DNA from: CAYRLW01 sp964425215
GTDB taxonomy: Bacteria; Spirochaetota; Spirochaetia; Treponematales; Breznakiellaceae
Assembly: GCA_964425215.1 (NCBI GenBank)
Contig: CAYRLW010000007.1
Coordinates: 40,349-104,348, forward strand
Reading direction: 5' to 3'
Length of the DNA: 64,000 nt
In this document: piece after piece, positions 17,616 through 26,386 of the stretch
Numbering within the stretch: position 1 is the stretch's first letter
Layout: each line of letters begins with the position of its first letter
Made by a program: the position numbers and the translations under genes
Notes under the pieces: model-generated
The model's database searches: none
What the model saw: the letters and a program-made list of their open reading frames with translations, nothing else
What the model was told of the DNA's origin: nothing

Positions 17616-19091
17616 ATGTTGGATTTTATTTTTCCCTATTTTTCAAATTGGCTTGAGGGTGAACGGGGAAACCGGACTTCAGGGGAGAATTTTTCTGCCC
17701 TTGGACTAGGACTTTCCCTGGCCTTCGGTTTTTTAGTGTCCCTGTACCTGGTAGGCCTGATTTTGGCCGTCCAAAAAGAGCGTACCGTAAAAAAGAAAGC
17801 CTGGGCCAGGCTTATTCCAGGGGCTTCCTGGCTTGCGTCCCTAGCCCTTTGGATCGCCCTCGCGTCCCCCTTGATCAGCCTTTTAAACGCCGATGGAAAT
17901 CCGTTGTTTTCGCGCTTAGGATTTTTCAGCGCCATCGCCCTTTTGATTTTTTCAGCCATGACGTTTTTGCTTCAGGTTTCTAATCCCTGGGGTAAAATAA
18001 GCGCCGTATTCCTGCTAGTTCTTGGGGGGCTCATCGCCCTGTTCCCCCTGTTGAAGGGGGTAGTGGCCCTTCCAGTTACGATTTCGATGGATTTTTTTAT
18101 CTTAAGTCTTTCGGTTCTCCTATGGGTTTTCCTTTTTATCATTTTTCTGTACCTGCTCCTTAAAAAGCGGTACCCCACCAGGGTAGTACCACCTCTTTTA
18201 CTGAGCTTACTTTTTATCCCGGTTCCTCTTTTTTCTTTAATCCCTCTCCGGTCCGGTGTTTTAGCCCTAGCGGTGACGCTCTGGGTGTGGAGTAGCGGGC
18301 TATTTCAGTCCCCCGGGTCCGAAAAACAGGAAGAGGAGGTTCTGCTCTCCGATTACGTGGATCGGGTTTCTCTGGTTCTGACCCGTTTCATTCCGAGGGA
18401 ATTTTTAGCCATCCTCAACAAACCCAATGTGATGGATCTTCAATTGGGGGACCACGTAAAGCAGGATATGACGATCTTCTTTTCCGATATCCGGCAATTT
18501 ACCAACCTTTCGGAAATTTTAACCCCCGAAGAGAACTTTAAGTTCATCAACTCGTACCTTTCCCGTATCGTTCCGGTTATTTCGGANNNNNNNNNNNNNN
18601 NNNNNNNNNNNNNNNNNNNNNNNNNNNNNNNNNNNNNNNNNNNNNNNNNNNNNNNNNNNNNNNNNNNNNNNNNNNNNNNNNNNNNNGTGGAAGACCGGAT
18701 GCAGAACACGGTGATCTCCGACGCGGTTAACCTGGCCAGCCGTCTTGAGGGGATTACCAAGGTTTTTAATATTTCCCTGGCCATAAGTGAAGAAACCTTT
18801 AAAAGTCTTAATAATCCAGGGGCGTATCTGTACCGGTTCATAGGAAAAGTTCGGGTCAAGGGAAAAATAGATCCCGTTTCGGTGTTTGAAATTTTTGATG
18901 GGATGGATCCGAACCTGCAGGAACGAAAAATGAGGGCCAATATACATTTTGAGCAGGGAATGCTTAGTTATTACCAAAAGGATTTCCCCCAGGCCATGTA
19001 TAATTTTCGCAAGGTGTTAGAAATATTACCCGAAGACGGGGCCTCGGCTTTTTATTTGGATAATTGCCTAGCCAAGGTGAAAACCCCATAG
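17616..19091 (+). CDS. Membrane-bound class III adenylate/guanylate cyclase (interrupted by N gap)
   Basis: The N-terminal half has six or seven transmembrane segments (about residues 25-225). Residues about 245-430 are a class III nucleotide cyclase domain: IFFSDIRQFTNLSEIL carries the first metal-binding Asp, and after the gap NTVISDAVNLASRLEGI carries the catalytic Asn/Arg region. The second metal Asp region is hidden by 100 N at 18587-18686. The C-terminus (about 445-490) looks like a TPR unit. It makes cAMP or cGMP from ATP or GTP at the inner membrane; substrate cannot be told because the specificity residues are partly missing. The frame continues across the gap but the gap is a placeholder, so length is uncertain. 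No clear ribosome site precedes the ATG. Confidence 0.85.
   Translation: MLDFIFPYFSNWLEGERGNRTSGENFSALGLGLSLAFGFLVSLYLVGLILAVQKERTVKKKAWARLIPGASWLASLALWIALASPLISLLNADGNPLFSRLGFFSAIALLIFSAMTFLLQVSNPWGKISAVFLLVLGGLIALFPLLKGVVALPVTISMDFFILSLSVLLWVFLFIIFLYLLLKKRYPTRVVPPLLLSLLFIPVPLFSLIPLRSGVLALAVTLWVWSSGLFQSPGSEKQEEEVLLSDYVDRVSLVLTRFIPREFLAILNKPNVMDLQLGDHVKQDMTIFFSDIRQFTNLSEILTPEENFKFINSYLSRIVPVISXXXXXXXXXXXXXXXXXXXXXXXXXXXXXXXXXXVEDRMQNTVISDAVNLASRLEGITKVFNISLAISEETFKSLNNPGAYLYRFIGKVRVKGKIDPVSVFEIFDGMDPNLQERKMRANIHFEQGMLSYYQKDFPQAMYNFRKVLEILPEDGASAFYLDNCLAKVKTP
18587..18686. other. Assembly gap of 100 N inside the cyclase gene
   Basis: Exactly 100 N. Class III cyclase domains normally have about 65-70 residues between the flanking motifs, whereas the gap as written holds about 34, so the true gap is probably near 200 bases. 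Confidence 0.9.
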
Positions 19092-19122
19092 CACGTCGGA
19101 TTTTGGCGAAGGTTCCCTCCAT

Positions 19123-19151
19123 TTGTCTGATCCTCCGGTGGTAGTTTTAAT
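19123..19151 (+). promoter_or_regulatory. Possible promoter of the ankyrin/murG unit
   Basis: TTGTCT (19123-19128), 17-base spacer, TTTAAT (19146-19151). It would start transcription near 19158, about 70 bases before the TTG start at 19226. Weak match; listed because it is the only candidate in the 134-base gap. Confidence 0.35.
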
Positions 19152-19225
19152 ATTTTATGGTAAAATGTCGAAAATGAACCAGGAGCGTCGCCCTTGAGCG
19201 GAAAACTCCTAGGAGAAGCGTATCC

Positions 19226-20137
19226 TTGAAGGTATTTGTACTATGCGATACCCACGATATCCATCATGCTCGTCTGATATTGCGCGCGTTACGGGACCTG
19301 CAAATTCCCGCTCGGGCTTTTACGGTCGGTAAGCGCTGGCGAACGGAAAAACGGCGCCTGGATGAACTCCTTTCTCCAGCCACCCATATCGTGGTTCCCT
19401 ATTCGGAGCACAACGTTACCAGCGCGTGGCTTTCCTTTGTGGCGGGGTATTCCATCGGCACGGGCCGGCTCTTAATTCTGTACCGCCCCTCCCGGTATCC
19501 CCATCAGGTTCCCTATCTGGCGCCCTTTTTTTTGGTCCTTTCGATAGAGGACCTCTGCTCGTTTATAGAGGCGGAACATCGGGAATGGGTATCCCTAACA
19601 GAGCGGCGGGAAGCCCGGAGGTCCCTGTTAGAGTTGGGGATTTCTTTCAGGGGCGACGCCTTTGCGGAAGCCGTGGTCGAGGGAAATATCCAGGCGGCGG
19701 AACTCTTTTTAAAAGCGGGGCTTCCCGCGGACACCCGGGATAAAAAGGGGGTAACCCTTTTAGGGTTGGCGGCCCGGACGGGCAATCTGGCCATGGTGGA
19801 ACTGCTCTTGAACGCAGGGGCCCGCATGGACACCCAAAGCGAGGATCGGGGTAACAGCCCTCTGATGGACGCGGTGGCGGGGGGGCACGAACGGATAGCC
19901 CGTCGGCTGGTGGAAGCGGGGGCCAACGTAAACCTGCAAAGCAAGGATGGTCAAACCGCCCTGGTTCTGGCGGTGGGCCGAAACGACGTTCCCCTGGTTG
20001 ATCTTTTGTTAAAAGCCCACGCGGATCCGGATATTAACGACAAATTGGGCTTCAGCGGCCGCAAGTACGCCAAGCTCTTTCACAACCCGGAAATACAGGC
20101 TCTTTTTTCTGCCTATCCTTCCCCCCAGAATCCTTAA
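19226..20137 (+). CDS. Ankyrin-repeat protein with TIR-like N-terminal domain
   Basis: 303 residues; TTG start preceded by TAGGAGAAG. Residues 1-115 show an alternating strand-helix fold (MKVFVLCDTH, RLILRALRDL, THIVVPYSEHNVTSAWLSF, TGRLLILYRP) that resembles bacterial TIR domains, whose pattern is a Ser-rich turn, a Trp and then an acidic residue. Here Trp68 is followed by Val72 where the NADase glutamate would be, so catalytic activity is doubtful. Residues about 142-295 hold four or five ankyrin repeats (GVTLLGLAARTGNLAMVELL, NSPLMDAVAGGHERIARRLV, GQTALVLAVGRNDVPLVDLL) for protein binding. No signal peptide, so cytoplasmic. Next gene is murG after 51 bases. Function unknown; the TIR assignment is an inference by eye. 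Confidence 0.75.
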   Translation: MKVFVLCDTHDIHHARLILRALRDLQIPARAFTVGKRWRTEKRRLDELLSPATHIVVPYSEHNVTSAWLSFVAGYSIGTGRLLILYRPSRYPHQVPYLAPFFLVLSIEDLCSFIEAEHREWVSLTERREARRSLLELGISFRGDAFAEAVVEGNIQAAELFLKAGLPADTRDKKGVTLLGLAARTGNLAMVELLLNAGARMDTQSEDRGNSPLMDAVAGGHERIARRLVEAGANVNLQSKDGQTALVLAVGRNDVPLVDLLLKAHADPDINDKLGFSGRKYAKLFHNPEIQALFSAYPSPQNP

Positions 20138-20188
20138 ATCCCGTAGGATTTCTTGCGAAAATCCCTTAGATCGTGTAGCCTAAGGGCT

Positions 20189-21298
20189 ATGGTCACCATT
20201 GCGTTTACCGGCGGCGGCACCGGGGGGCATATTTACCCCGCCCTAGCGGTCGCAGAACTTTTACAACAGCGTTTACCCTGTCGCCTTATGTGGATCGGTT
20301 CCGACTCGGGGATCGATCGGTCCATCGTCGAATCGGCGGGTATCGAATTTTTTGGGATTCCCACGGGTAAATTGCGGCGTTACTTTTCCCTGAAAAATGT
20401 TACCGATACGGTTAAAATTGGAGCGGGCTTTTTAGCGGCCCGGCGGATCTTGAAAAAACATCGGCCTGCCCTCCTATTCTCCAAGGGGGGGTTTGTCAGC
20501 GTTCCTCCCTGCTTTGCCGCCGCATCCCTGGGGATCCCCGTTTTTACCCACGAGTCGGATTTTAGCCCCGGTTTGGCTACCCGCTTGAACCTTAGGGTTG
20601 CGGAAAAGGTTTTTACGGCCTACGAAGCTACGGTTCAACGACTGCCGCCGGGGTATCGTTACCGGGTAGCGGTGGTGGGCAACCCCGTCCGGCCCGCTTT
20701 TAGGCGGGGAAATCCGGAGCGAGGTCGCGCTTTTTTGGGCGTGGATAACCGGGAACCCCTTTTGTTAGTCCTTGGGGGTAGTCAAGGAGCCCGGCAGGTG
20801 AACGATTTAATTCGGACAGCCCTGGGGGAGCTAACGGCCCTCTGTACGGTGATCCATCAAACCGGTCCCTCAGCCCAGGATATTCCACCGGCTACGGCAA
20901 AATATCGCCCCTTTCCTTACCTAAAGGACGAACTTCCTGATGTTTTAGCGGCATCCACGGTGGTGGTAGGCCGCAGTGGAGCGGGAACCCTGTGGGAAGC
21001 CGCGGTGGCGGGTATTCCCCTGATTCTTATCCCCCTGGAGGGCTCGGGAACCCGGGGCGACCAGGTGGAAAACGCCGAATACTTCCAATCCCAGGGCGCG
21101 GCCCTGGTACTCTCGGGCTCTTCGGTTACGATGGCCCACCTGGTGGATACGGTTAAACGGGTTCTTGAAGATAAGGCCCTGAGGGACTCCCTTGTTCAGG
21201 GGGTGCGAACCATCGGCCGGTTGGACGGGACTAGTCTTATCGCTTCCGCCATCATCGACCGGATCAAAAACCAAGGGACAGCAGGAGGACAGGGATGA
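20189..21298 (+). CDS. murG: UDP-GlcNAc:lipid I transferase MurG
   Basis: Undecaprenyldiphospho-muramoylpentapeptide beta-N-acetylglucosaminyltransferase, the last cytoplasmic step of peptidoglycan precursor synthesis (lipid I to lipid II). The 369-residue protein begins with the glycine-rich loop IAFTGGGTGGHIYPALAVAE and has the C-domain motifs LLVLGGSQGARQVND and GRSGAGTLWEAAVAGIPLIL. I chose the ATG at 20189, with TAAGGG upstream, since the family starts right at this loop; a TTG at 20153 would add 12 unlikely residues. The stop overlaps the cvpA start by 4 bases. Confidence 0.96.
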   Translation: MVTIAFTGGGTGGHIYPALAVAELLQQRLPCRLMWIGSDSGIDRSIVESAGIEFFGIPTGKLRRYFSLKNVTDTVKIGAGFLAARRILKKHRPALLFSKGGFVSVPPCFAAASLGIPVFTHESDFSPGLATRLNLRVAEKVFTAYEATVQRLPPGYRYRVAVVGNPVRPAFRRGNPERGRAFLGVDNREPLLLVLGGSQGARQVNDLIRTALGELTALCTVIHQTGPSAQDIPPATAKYRPFPYLKDELPDVLAASTVVVGRSGAGTLWEAAVAGIPLILIPLEGSGTRGDQVENAEYFQSQGAALVLSGSSVTMAHLVDTVKRVLEDKALRDSLVQGVRTIGRLDGTSLIASAIIDRIKNQGTAGGQG

Positions 21299-21789
21299 GT
21301 TTTACAACCATCGATATTATTTTCGCTTCGGTCGTACTTATTTTGGTGGTCCGCTGTGCCCTTCGGGGCTTTGTCGAGGAGTTTATGTCCGTCGCCGCAA
21401 TTACCCTTGGACTAATCGTGGCGATTCTCCTGTACCCCCGGGGAGCGGTTTACATAAAAAATAAAATGAATATTAACATCCTACCAGAGGTATTAGCTTT
21501 TGCGGCACTTTTTATTGGAATATTTATTGTAGTAAAAATATTTGAACATATTTTGCGGGATATTGTTCAACGGGTTGAATTGGGATCCGTGGATAGATTT
21601 TTAGGAATTATATGGGGTTTGGTGGAGGGTCTTTTGGTCGTCGCCCTAGCCATCTTTGTTTTATCGGTTCAGCCCTTGTTTGACCCGTCACCCCTTTTGG
21701 GAAAGAGCCTCTTTGCCCATTATTTATTGCCCCTTATGGGTGTTTTGGAAAAAAACGTCCCTATCTTGAACGTAAGGGTCCCACAATAA
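21295..21789 (+). CDS. cvpA: CvpA family membrane protein
   Basis: 164 residues with four predicted transmembrane helices; the family pattern is visible in IDIIFASVVLILVVRCALRG, FVEEFMSVAAITLGLIVAIL, and VDRFLGIIWGLVEGLLVV. CvpA-like proteins affect envelope homeostasis and colicin V production in enterobacteria; their molecular role is unclear. It overlaps murG by 4 bases and holB by one base (TAATG), so all three are translated together. Confidence 0.85.
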   Translation: MSFTTIDIIFASVVLILVVRCALRGFVEEFMSVAAITLGLIVAILLYPRGAVYIKNKMNINILPEVLAFAALFIGIFIVVKIFEHILRDIVQRVELGSVDRFLGIIWGLVEGLLVVALAIFVLSVQPLFDPSPLLGKSLFAHYLLPLMGVLEKNVPILNVRVPQ

Positions 21790-23132
21790 TGTTTGAAAAC
21801 CTGGTGGCCCAACCGGCGGTGAATCAGCTGATAGAGGATATCCGATCATCATCCTTACCCTCTTCTCTGTTGTTCCAAGGTCCCGCCGCTTCGGGTAAGG
21901 GAACTGCGGCCCTCGAATTAGGCCGGGTTCTCTCCTGTGAAAATCCTCAGGCTCCGTGGAACTGTACCTGTTCTGCCTGTACGCTCCATCGAACCCTTTC
22001 CCATCCGGATCTCCTGCTCCTGGGAAGCCGTTCCTTTTCTGCGGAGATTTCAGCCGCCGCCGCCGCGTTTATCCGGGAAAGCGAATCCGCCGCCCGGCTC
22101 CTCTTTCTTCGGTCCTTAAAAAAATTGACCTCCCGGTTCGCTCCTGTCCTCTGGGAAGGGGAAGAGGCGAAACTGAACAAGGCCGCCGCTTTGGTGGTTA
22201 CGATCAACGAAATGATCGAGGATTTGGAAAACCTCTTCGAGCCTCCTGTGGGCACGGGGTCCCTGATTCCCCGGTTAAAAGAAACGACCAAATCGGAAGA
22301 TTTGACCGATTTGGTGGAAAAAATTATAAATACGGCCATAAAGCTGGAAGCCGACGGCATCGCCGATACCATTCCCATTTTTCAGGTTAGGCGGGCTTCT
22401 TTCTGGGCTCGGCTGGCCCCCGTGGGAAAGAGAAAATTACTGGTTTTAGAAAATGCCGATCGGATGCAGGATAGCGCCCGGAACGCCCTGTTGAAAATTC
22501 TCGAAGAACCGCCGGAAACCGCGGTGGTCCTTTTGACCACCGAACGACGGGGCGCCATATTGCCTACTATCCTTTCCCGTTTGCGGCCCTATCAATTTTC
22601 CCGACGAGAAGGCTCCAAAGAATTGGAGGTTATTCGCCGGGTTTTTCGGGATAACGCGGGGGCCGAAGCCCTGGGGACTGGGGCGGACCCCTGGGGGGGC
22701 AGTAAAATAAGCGCCTATTTGGAAAGTTTTCTCCCCATCTCCCCCGCTTTGATCGACCAAGCGGCGGCCTTTTTTGCCCATTCTATTTTTAAGACCGCCT
22801 CTTACGGCGCGGAACTGAAGGAACGTTTTTTCCAAAACCCTTCACAGACCGAATTTTCGACGGATTCCCGTGAGGTAGTCGGTCGGGTTCTAAAAATGAT
22901 GGATAATTTTTCTATCCGTTCTTTGTTTCCCCTCTTTTTAGAACGGATGTTACGGAATTTGGAACCCCTCCTGCGGGAAAATCCTTTAGGCCCCCCTATT
23001 ACGGTGGCGGCGGACCAATGGCGTCAAGCCGTACGGAGCGCCGATGTGGCCGTAGGGACTTACAACCAAAATCCAAGCCTGGCGTTGGAAGCTCTTTTTA
23101 TCCGATTGACCAAACAAACGGGGCGCATATGA
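21789..23132 (+). CDS. holB: DNA polymerase III delta' subunit (clamp loader), enlarged
   Basis: A 447-residue AAA+ protein of the delta'/DnaX group. The P-loop region is GPAASGKGTAALELG near residue 31, with Gly in place of the usual Thr/Ser, in line with an ATPase-inactive delta'. Zinc module CTCSACTLHRTLSHPD follows. Residues about 80-200 form an insertion of helices (EISAAAAAFIRESESAARLL and others) not found in the usual 330-residue delta'. Then RKLLVLENADRMQDSARNAL, LLKILEEPPE and ILSRLRPYQF give the sensor-1 part. The subunit helps load the sliding clamp. The stop overlaps the kinase start by 4 bases. Confidence 0.85.
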   Translation: MFENLVAQPAVNQLIEDIRSSSLPSSLLFQGPAASGKGTAALELGRVLSCENPQAPWNCTCSACTLHRTLSHPDLLLLGSRSFSAEISAAAAAFIRESESAARLLFLRSLKKLTSRFAPVLWEGEEAKLNKAAALVVTINEMIEDLENLFEPPVGTGSLIPRLKETTKSEDLTDLVEKIINTAIKLEADGIADTIPIFQVRRASFWARLAPVGKRKLLVLENADRMQDSARNALLKILEEPPETAVVLLTTERRGAILPTILSRLRPYQFSRREGSKELEVIRRVFRDNAGAEALGTGADPWGGSKISAYLESFLPISPALIDQAAAFFAHSIFKTASYGAELKERFFQNPSQTEFSTDSREVVGRVLKMMDNFSIRSLFPLFLERMLRNLEPLLRENPLGPPITVAADQWRQAVRSADVAVGTYNQNPSLALEALFIRLTKQTGRI

Positions 23133-24364
23133 GAAATTTTATCGAACGGGCCCTAAAAAAACTTCCCAAAATGACGGCGGAACAGATCACCGAACTACTC
23201 CTCTCTTCCGCCGAAGAAAACGAACGGCTGGAATCGGTGTTGGATTCCCTTGCCGAGGGACTTCTGGTCTGCGATGAGGCCAATAACCTCATTTTAATCA
23301 ACAAAGCGGCGGAACGGCTTTTACCCCTGGTGTTTCACGATCAGGGGGAACGGCCCCTGTGGACCTCCGTGTCGGATGAACGGATAGCCGAATTTTTAAA
23401 AACAACCCTGCAGAGCGGCGACCGGGTAGAAGACCGGGAGTTCGACGTGGAGTGTAAGGGGATACAACGGCTGTTGGCGGTAAGCGTCCTCCCGTTGGTA
23501 AAGGATCGTCGGGTTACGGGTTCCCTGGTTCATGTGGAGGATATTACGGAAAAACGGGGAAAAGAAGCCCGTTTACGCCGGGCGGAAAACCTGGCCAGCC
23601 TGACGACCCTCGCCGCGGGGGTGGCCCACGAAATCAAGAACCCCCTGGGTTCCATATCGATCCATATTCAGCTCATACAAAAGGCCCTAAAGGCAAGCCG
23701 GGCCGCCTGTTCGGACACCCCTGAACCCCTAGAGAATGCCAAACCTATGGCGGATATATCCAACGCCCCTTTTGACCTGCTGGATAAATATTTGATGGTG
23801 GTCAACGAGGAAATCGATCGGCTGAACCGAATCGTGGTAGATTTTTTGTTCGCCGTCCGGCCCATGGATATGGAGATCCGTGAAGGGGATATCAACAACG
23901 TCATTAGGGAGTTAATCGATTTCGTCCGCTATGAACTGCAAGCCCTGGGAATCGAATGCGTTTTAAAACTCGACAAAGACTTACCCCTGCTGGAATACGA
24001 TGAACGGTATATTAAACAGGCCCTGCTAAACCTTATTAAAAACGCCATGGCGGCCATGAGCGGCGGGGGAACGCTGACCATTGAAACCTCTTTTCAGAGT
24101 AACGAAGCCCGCATACTGATTCAAGACACGGGGATCGGGATACCGGAGGAAAACCTATCAAAAATTTTTGAACCCTACTTTACCACGAAAGAGTCGGGGT
24201 CCGGTTTAGGCCTTACCTTGGTCTTTAAAATTATCAAGGAACATCGGGGAGAGATTTCGGTAAAGTCAAAGGAAAAGGAGGGGGCCAGTTTCCTTATTAC
24301 CCTGCCGATTCCTCAAAAAGATACAAAACTGATCGCCTATGGGGGCCTGGAAAATGAAGTTTAA
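23129..24364 (+). CDS. Sensor histidine kinase, NtrB/AtoS type
   Basis: 411 residues, soluble, starting at the ATG that overlaps the holB stop (ATGA); a longer frame reaching back to 23018 lies wholly in holB. Residues about 35-150 form a PAS domain, about 190-280 the dimerisation domain with the phospho-accepting His in LAAGVAHEIKNPLGSISIHI, and about 300-405 the ATPase domain with IKQALLNLIKNAMAAM, DTGIGIPEENLSKIFEPYF and GSGLGLTLVF. No membrane segment, so it senses a cytoplasmic signal. Next to its partner regulator (11-base overlap). Signal unknown. Confidence 0.9.
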   Translation: MRNFIERALKKLPKMTAEQITELLLSSAEENERLESVLDSLAEGLLVCDEANNLILINKAAERLLPLVFHDQGERPLWTSVSDERIAEFLKTTLQSGDRVEDREFDVECKGIQRLLAVSVLPLVKDRRVTGSLVHVEDITEKRGKEARLRRAENLASLTTLAAGVAHEIKNPLGSISIHIQLIQKALKASRAACSDTPEPLENAKPMADISNAPFDLLDKYLMVVNEEIDRLNRIVVDFLFAVRPMDMEIREGDINNVIRELIDFVRYELQALGIECVLKLDKDLPLLEYDERYIKQALLNLIKNAMAAMSGGGTLTIETSFQSNEARILIQDTGIGIPEENLSKIFEPYFTTKESGSGLGLTLVFKIIKEHRGEISVKSKEKEGASFLITLPIPQKDTKLIAYGGLENEV

Positions 24365-25727
24365 ACTCCTGGTGGTGGACGACGAAAAAAATATTCGGCA
24401 AGGTTTGGCGGCGGCGCTTCAAATGGACGGCCACGAGGTGGAAGTGGCGGCCGATGGGGACGAGGGCTGGAAACGGTTTCAAAGGGGGGACATAGACCTG
24501 GTTATAACGGACCTTCGTATGCCGGGAATGGGAGGCGAGGAGCTGTTAAAACGGATTGGTAGCGAAAGTCCCGGGGTGCCGGTTATCGTTTTGACGGGCC
24601 ATGGTACCGTGGAAACCGCCGTTGATGCCATGCGGAATGGGGCCTACGATTTTCTAACAAAACCCGTAAACTTGGATCGCCTTTCCCTTTTGGTAAAACG
24701 GGCTCTGCAGAACCGGGAATTGGTACTCCAGCATCGGCGCTTGGAAGAAGAGCTGGATAGAAAAAAACAATTTGACGCGATTATCGGGACCAGCGCGGCC
24801 ATGCGGAAGGTCTTTGACACGATTCGGCAGGTGGCCCCGACCAAGGCTTCGGTGCTGATCACCGGGGAATCGGGGGTGGGAAAGGAACTGGTGGCCGACG
24901 CGATCCACGAATTATCGCCCCGGAAGGGAAAACCCCTGGTTAAGGTCCACTGCGCCGCCCTGGCGGCCACGCTTTTGGAGAGCGAACTTTTCGGCCACGA
25001 AAAGGGCGCCTTTACCGGCGCGGTGGGCAGAAAACGGGGGCGCTTTGAGTTAGCCCACGAGGGGACCCTGTTCTTGGATGAAATTGGGGAAATCGACCAG
25101 AACGTACAAATAAAAATACTTCGGGTACTGCAGGAGAAAAAGTTCGAACGGGTCGGGGGAGAAGAAACATTGGAGGTGGACGTCCGCATCGTAGCGGCGA
25201 CTAACCGGGATCTAAAAGCGGAAATAGAAAAGGGAACCTTTCGGGAGGACCTGTACTATCGGCTTAATGTGGTGAATCTGCACGTTCCGCCCCTGCGGGA
25301 ACGGAAGGATGACATTCCCCTATTAGCCACCGCTTTTTTAAAGGAGTTTGCCCAGGAAAACGGCAAACCCATCGAAGCCCTGGATAACCGAGCCCGGGCG
25401 GCCCTGTACGCCTACGACTGGCCCGGCAACGTCCGGGAACTGAGGAATTGCCTGGAAAGCGCCGTGGTAATGGCCAAAGGACGCCTTATTACGGTGGACG
25501 ACCTGCCCCCCACCATCCGGAATTCCTCCGAAGCGGGTTGGATCCGCCTTCCCATGGGCATACCTTTGGAAGAAGCGGAGAAGATCATTATTCGGGATAC
25601 CCTTTCGGCCCAACGGGGGAACAAAAGCCGTACCGCCGAGGTACTGCAAATAGGTAGAAAAACCCTCCACCGCAAATTGGCCGAATGGGGAGACGAGACG
25701 GAAGAAGAGGAAGATTCCAGCTCCTAG
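24354..25727 (+). CDS. Sigma54-dependent response regulator, NtrC/AtoC type
   Basis: 457 residues: receiver domain (about 3-118; phospho-acceptor Asp in DLVITDLRMPGMGG), central AAA+ domain with Walker A GESGVGKELVADAI, the sigma54-contact loop EKGAFTGAVGRKRGRFELA, Walker B FLDEIGEIDQ, and a Fis-type helix-turn-helix (AQRGNKSRTAEVLQIGRKTL). It would activate RpoN-dependent promoters after phosphorylation by the kinase encoded just upstream. I chose ATG 24354 (GGGGGCCTGGAAA upstream); a start at 24339 would add five residues. Targets cannot be told. The same order murG-cvpA-kinase-regulator is, as I recall, conserved in other treponemes. Confidence 0.93.
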   Translation: MKFKLLVVDDEKNIRQGLAAALQMDGHEVEVAADGDEGWKRFQRGDIDLVITDLRMPGMGGEELLKRIGSESPGVPVIVLTGHGTVETAVDAMRNGAYDFLTKPVNLDRLSLLVKRALQNRELVLQHRRLEEELDRKKQFDAIIGTSAAMRKVFDTIRQVAPTKASVLITGESGVGKELVADAIHELSPRKGKPLVKVHCAALAATLLESELFGHEKGAFTGAVGRKRGRFELAHEGTLFLDEIGEIDQNVQIKILRVLQEKKFERVGGEETLEVDVRIVAATNRDLKAEIEKGTFREDLYYRLNVVNLHVPPLRERKDDIPLLATAFLKEFAQENGKPIEALDNRARAALYAYDWPGNVRELRNCLESAVVMAKGRLITVDDLPPTIRNSSEAGWIRLPMGIPLEEAEKIIIRDTLSAQRGNKSRTAEVLQIGRKTLHRKLAEWGDETEEEEDSSS

Positions 25728-25786
25728 GAACCTTAACCCGGCTCCTTATGGCCTTGGGTCAGCCTACAAGGGTTGGGTACGATTTT

Positions 25787-26266
25787 TTAATCGATTTTGC
25801 CCGTTTCACGCCATTTTTCAATTCTTTGGTAGGACGCGTTGATACGGGACGATTTTTCGGTGGCCTTTTTCATGTTCCCCGGATGCCCAGCGTGGCGGTC
25901 CGGATGATGGATCTTTAACAGCTGTTTGTACGCCCTTTTACATTCCTCAGGTCCCGCGCCGAAGGGAAGCCCCAGCTCTTCAAAATCCTTCCGCAGAGCT
26001 TCGGGAATACCGTTTGTTGGGGATGGACCGGCTTTTTTTTGTTTAAATTGACCGTTTTCATCGAAGGAATACTCGAACCGTTCATGGGTTCCCCGATCGT
26101 TTTTTGATCGATTGTTGAGAAAATCATCCAGTTCTTCATAGGCGGCGTCCAGATCCGGGTCCCCGGAACCGCTGGTGAATCGACGGGAGGATGAGAATAG
26201 TTTCTCGTCATCGTCATGTAAGAAATTTTTTAACACATCCCCCAGGCGATCGAAAAACTTATCCAT
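25787..26266 (-). CDS. J-domain protein, C-terminal J domain
   Basis: A 159-residue soluble protein. The N-terminal part (MDKFFDRLGDVLKNFLHDDD) is acidic and ends in a helical stretch of unknown function. The C-terminal J domain (about 95-155) has AYKQLLKIHHPDRHAGHPG with HPD intact. A J domain at the C-terminus is less common and suggests recruitment of Hsp70 to a specific task. The gene is monocistronic and divergent from galM. Partner chaperone unknown. Confidence 0.78.
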   Translation of the reverse strand: MDKFFDRLGDVLKNFLHDDDEKLFSSSRRFTSGSGDPDLDAAYEELDDFLNNRSKNDRGTHERFEYSFDENGQFKQKKAGPSPTNGIPEALRKDFEELGLPFGAGPEECKRAYKQLLKIHHPDRHAGHPGNMKKATEKSSRINASYQRIEKWRETGKID

Positions 26267-26339
26267 AGCCGGATCATAGCTCTTTTATCCCTAAAATTCA
26301 ATGAGGTCGAGGAAGCCTTACCGAAAAAGCCTCAGCGCT

Positions 26340-26355
26340 GATCTTATAAAAGATC
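26340..26355. repeat. Short hairpin in the divergent galM region
   Basis: GATCTT-ATAA-AAGATC, a 6-bp perfect stem. It lies between the two divergent start codons. No T-run, so terminator function is unlikely. Confidence 0.4.
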
Positions 26356-26386
26356 GGGGAATTGGAAGCCGTCTTTTTATTTCCCC

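Noticed and set aside
20153..20188. TTG start of murG at 20153
   Set aside because: It adds 12 residues not found in MurG, which starts at the glycine-rich loop; ATG 20189 has TAAGGG upstream.
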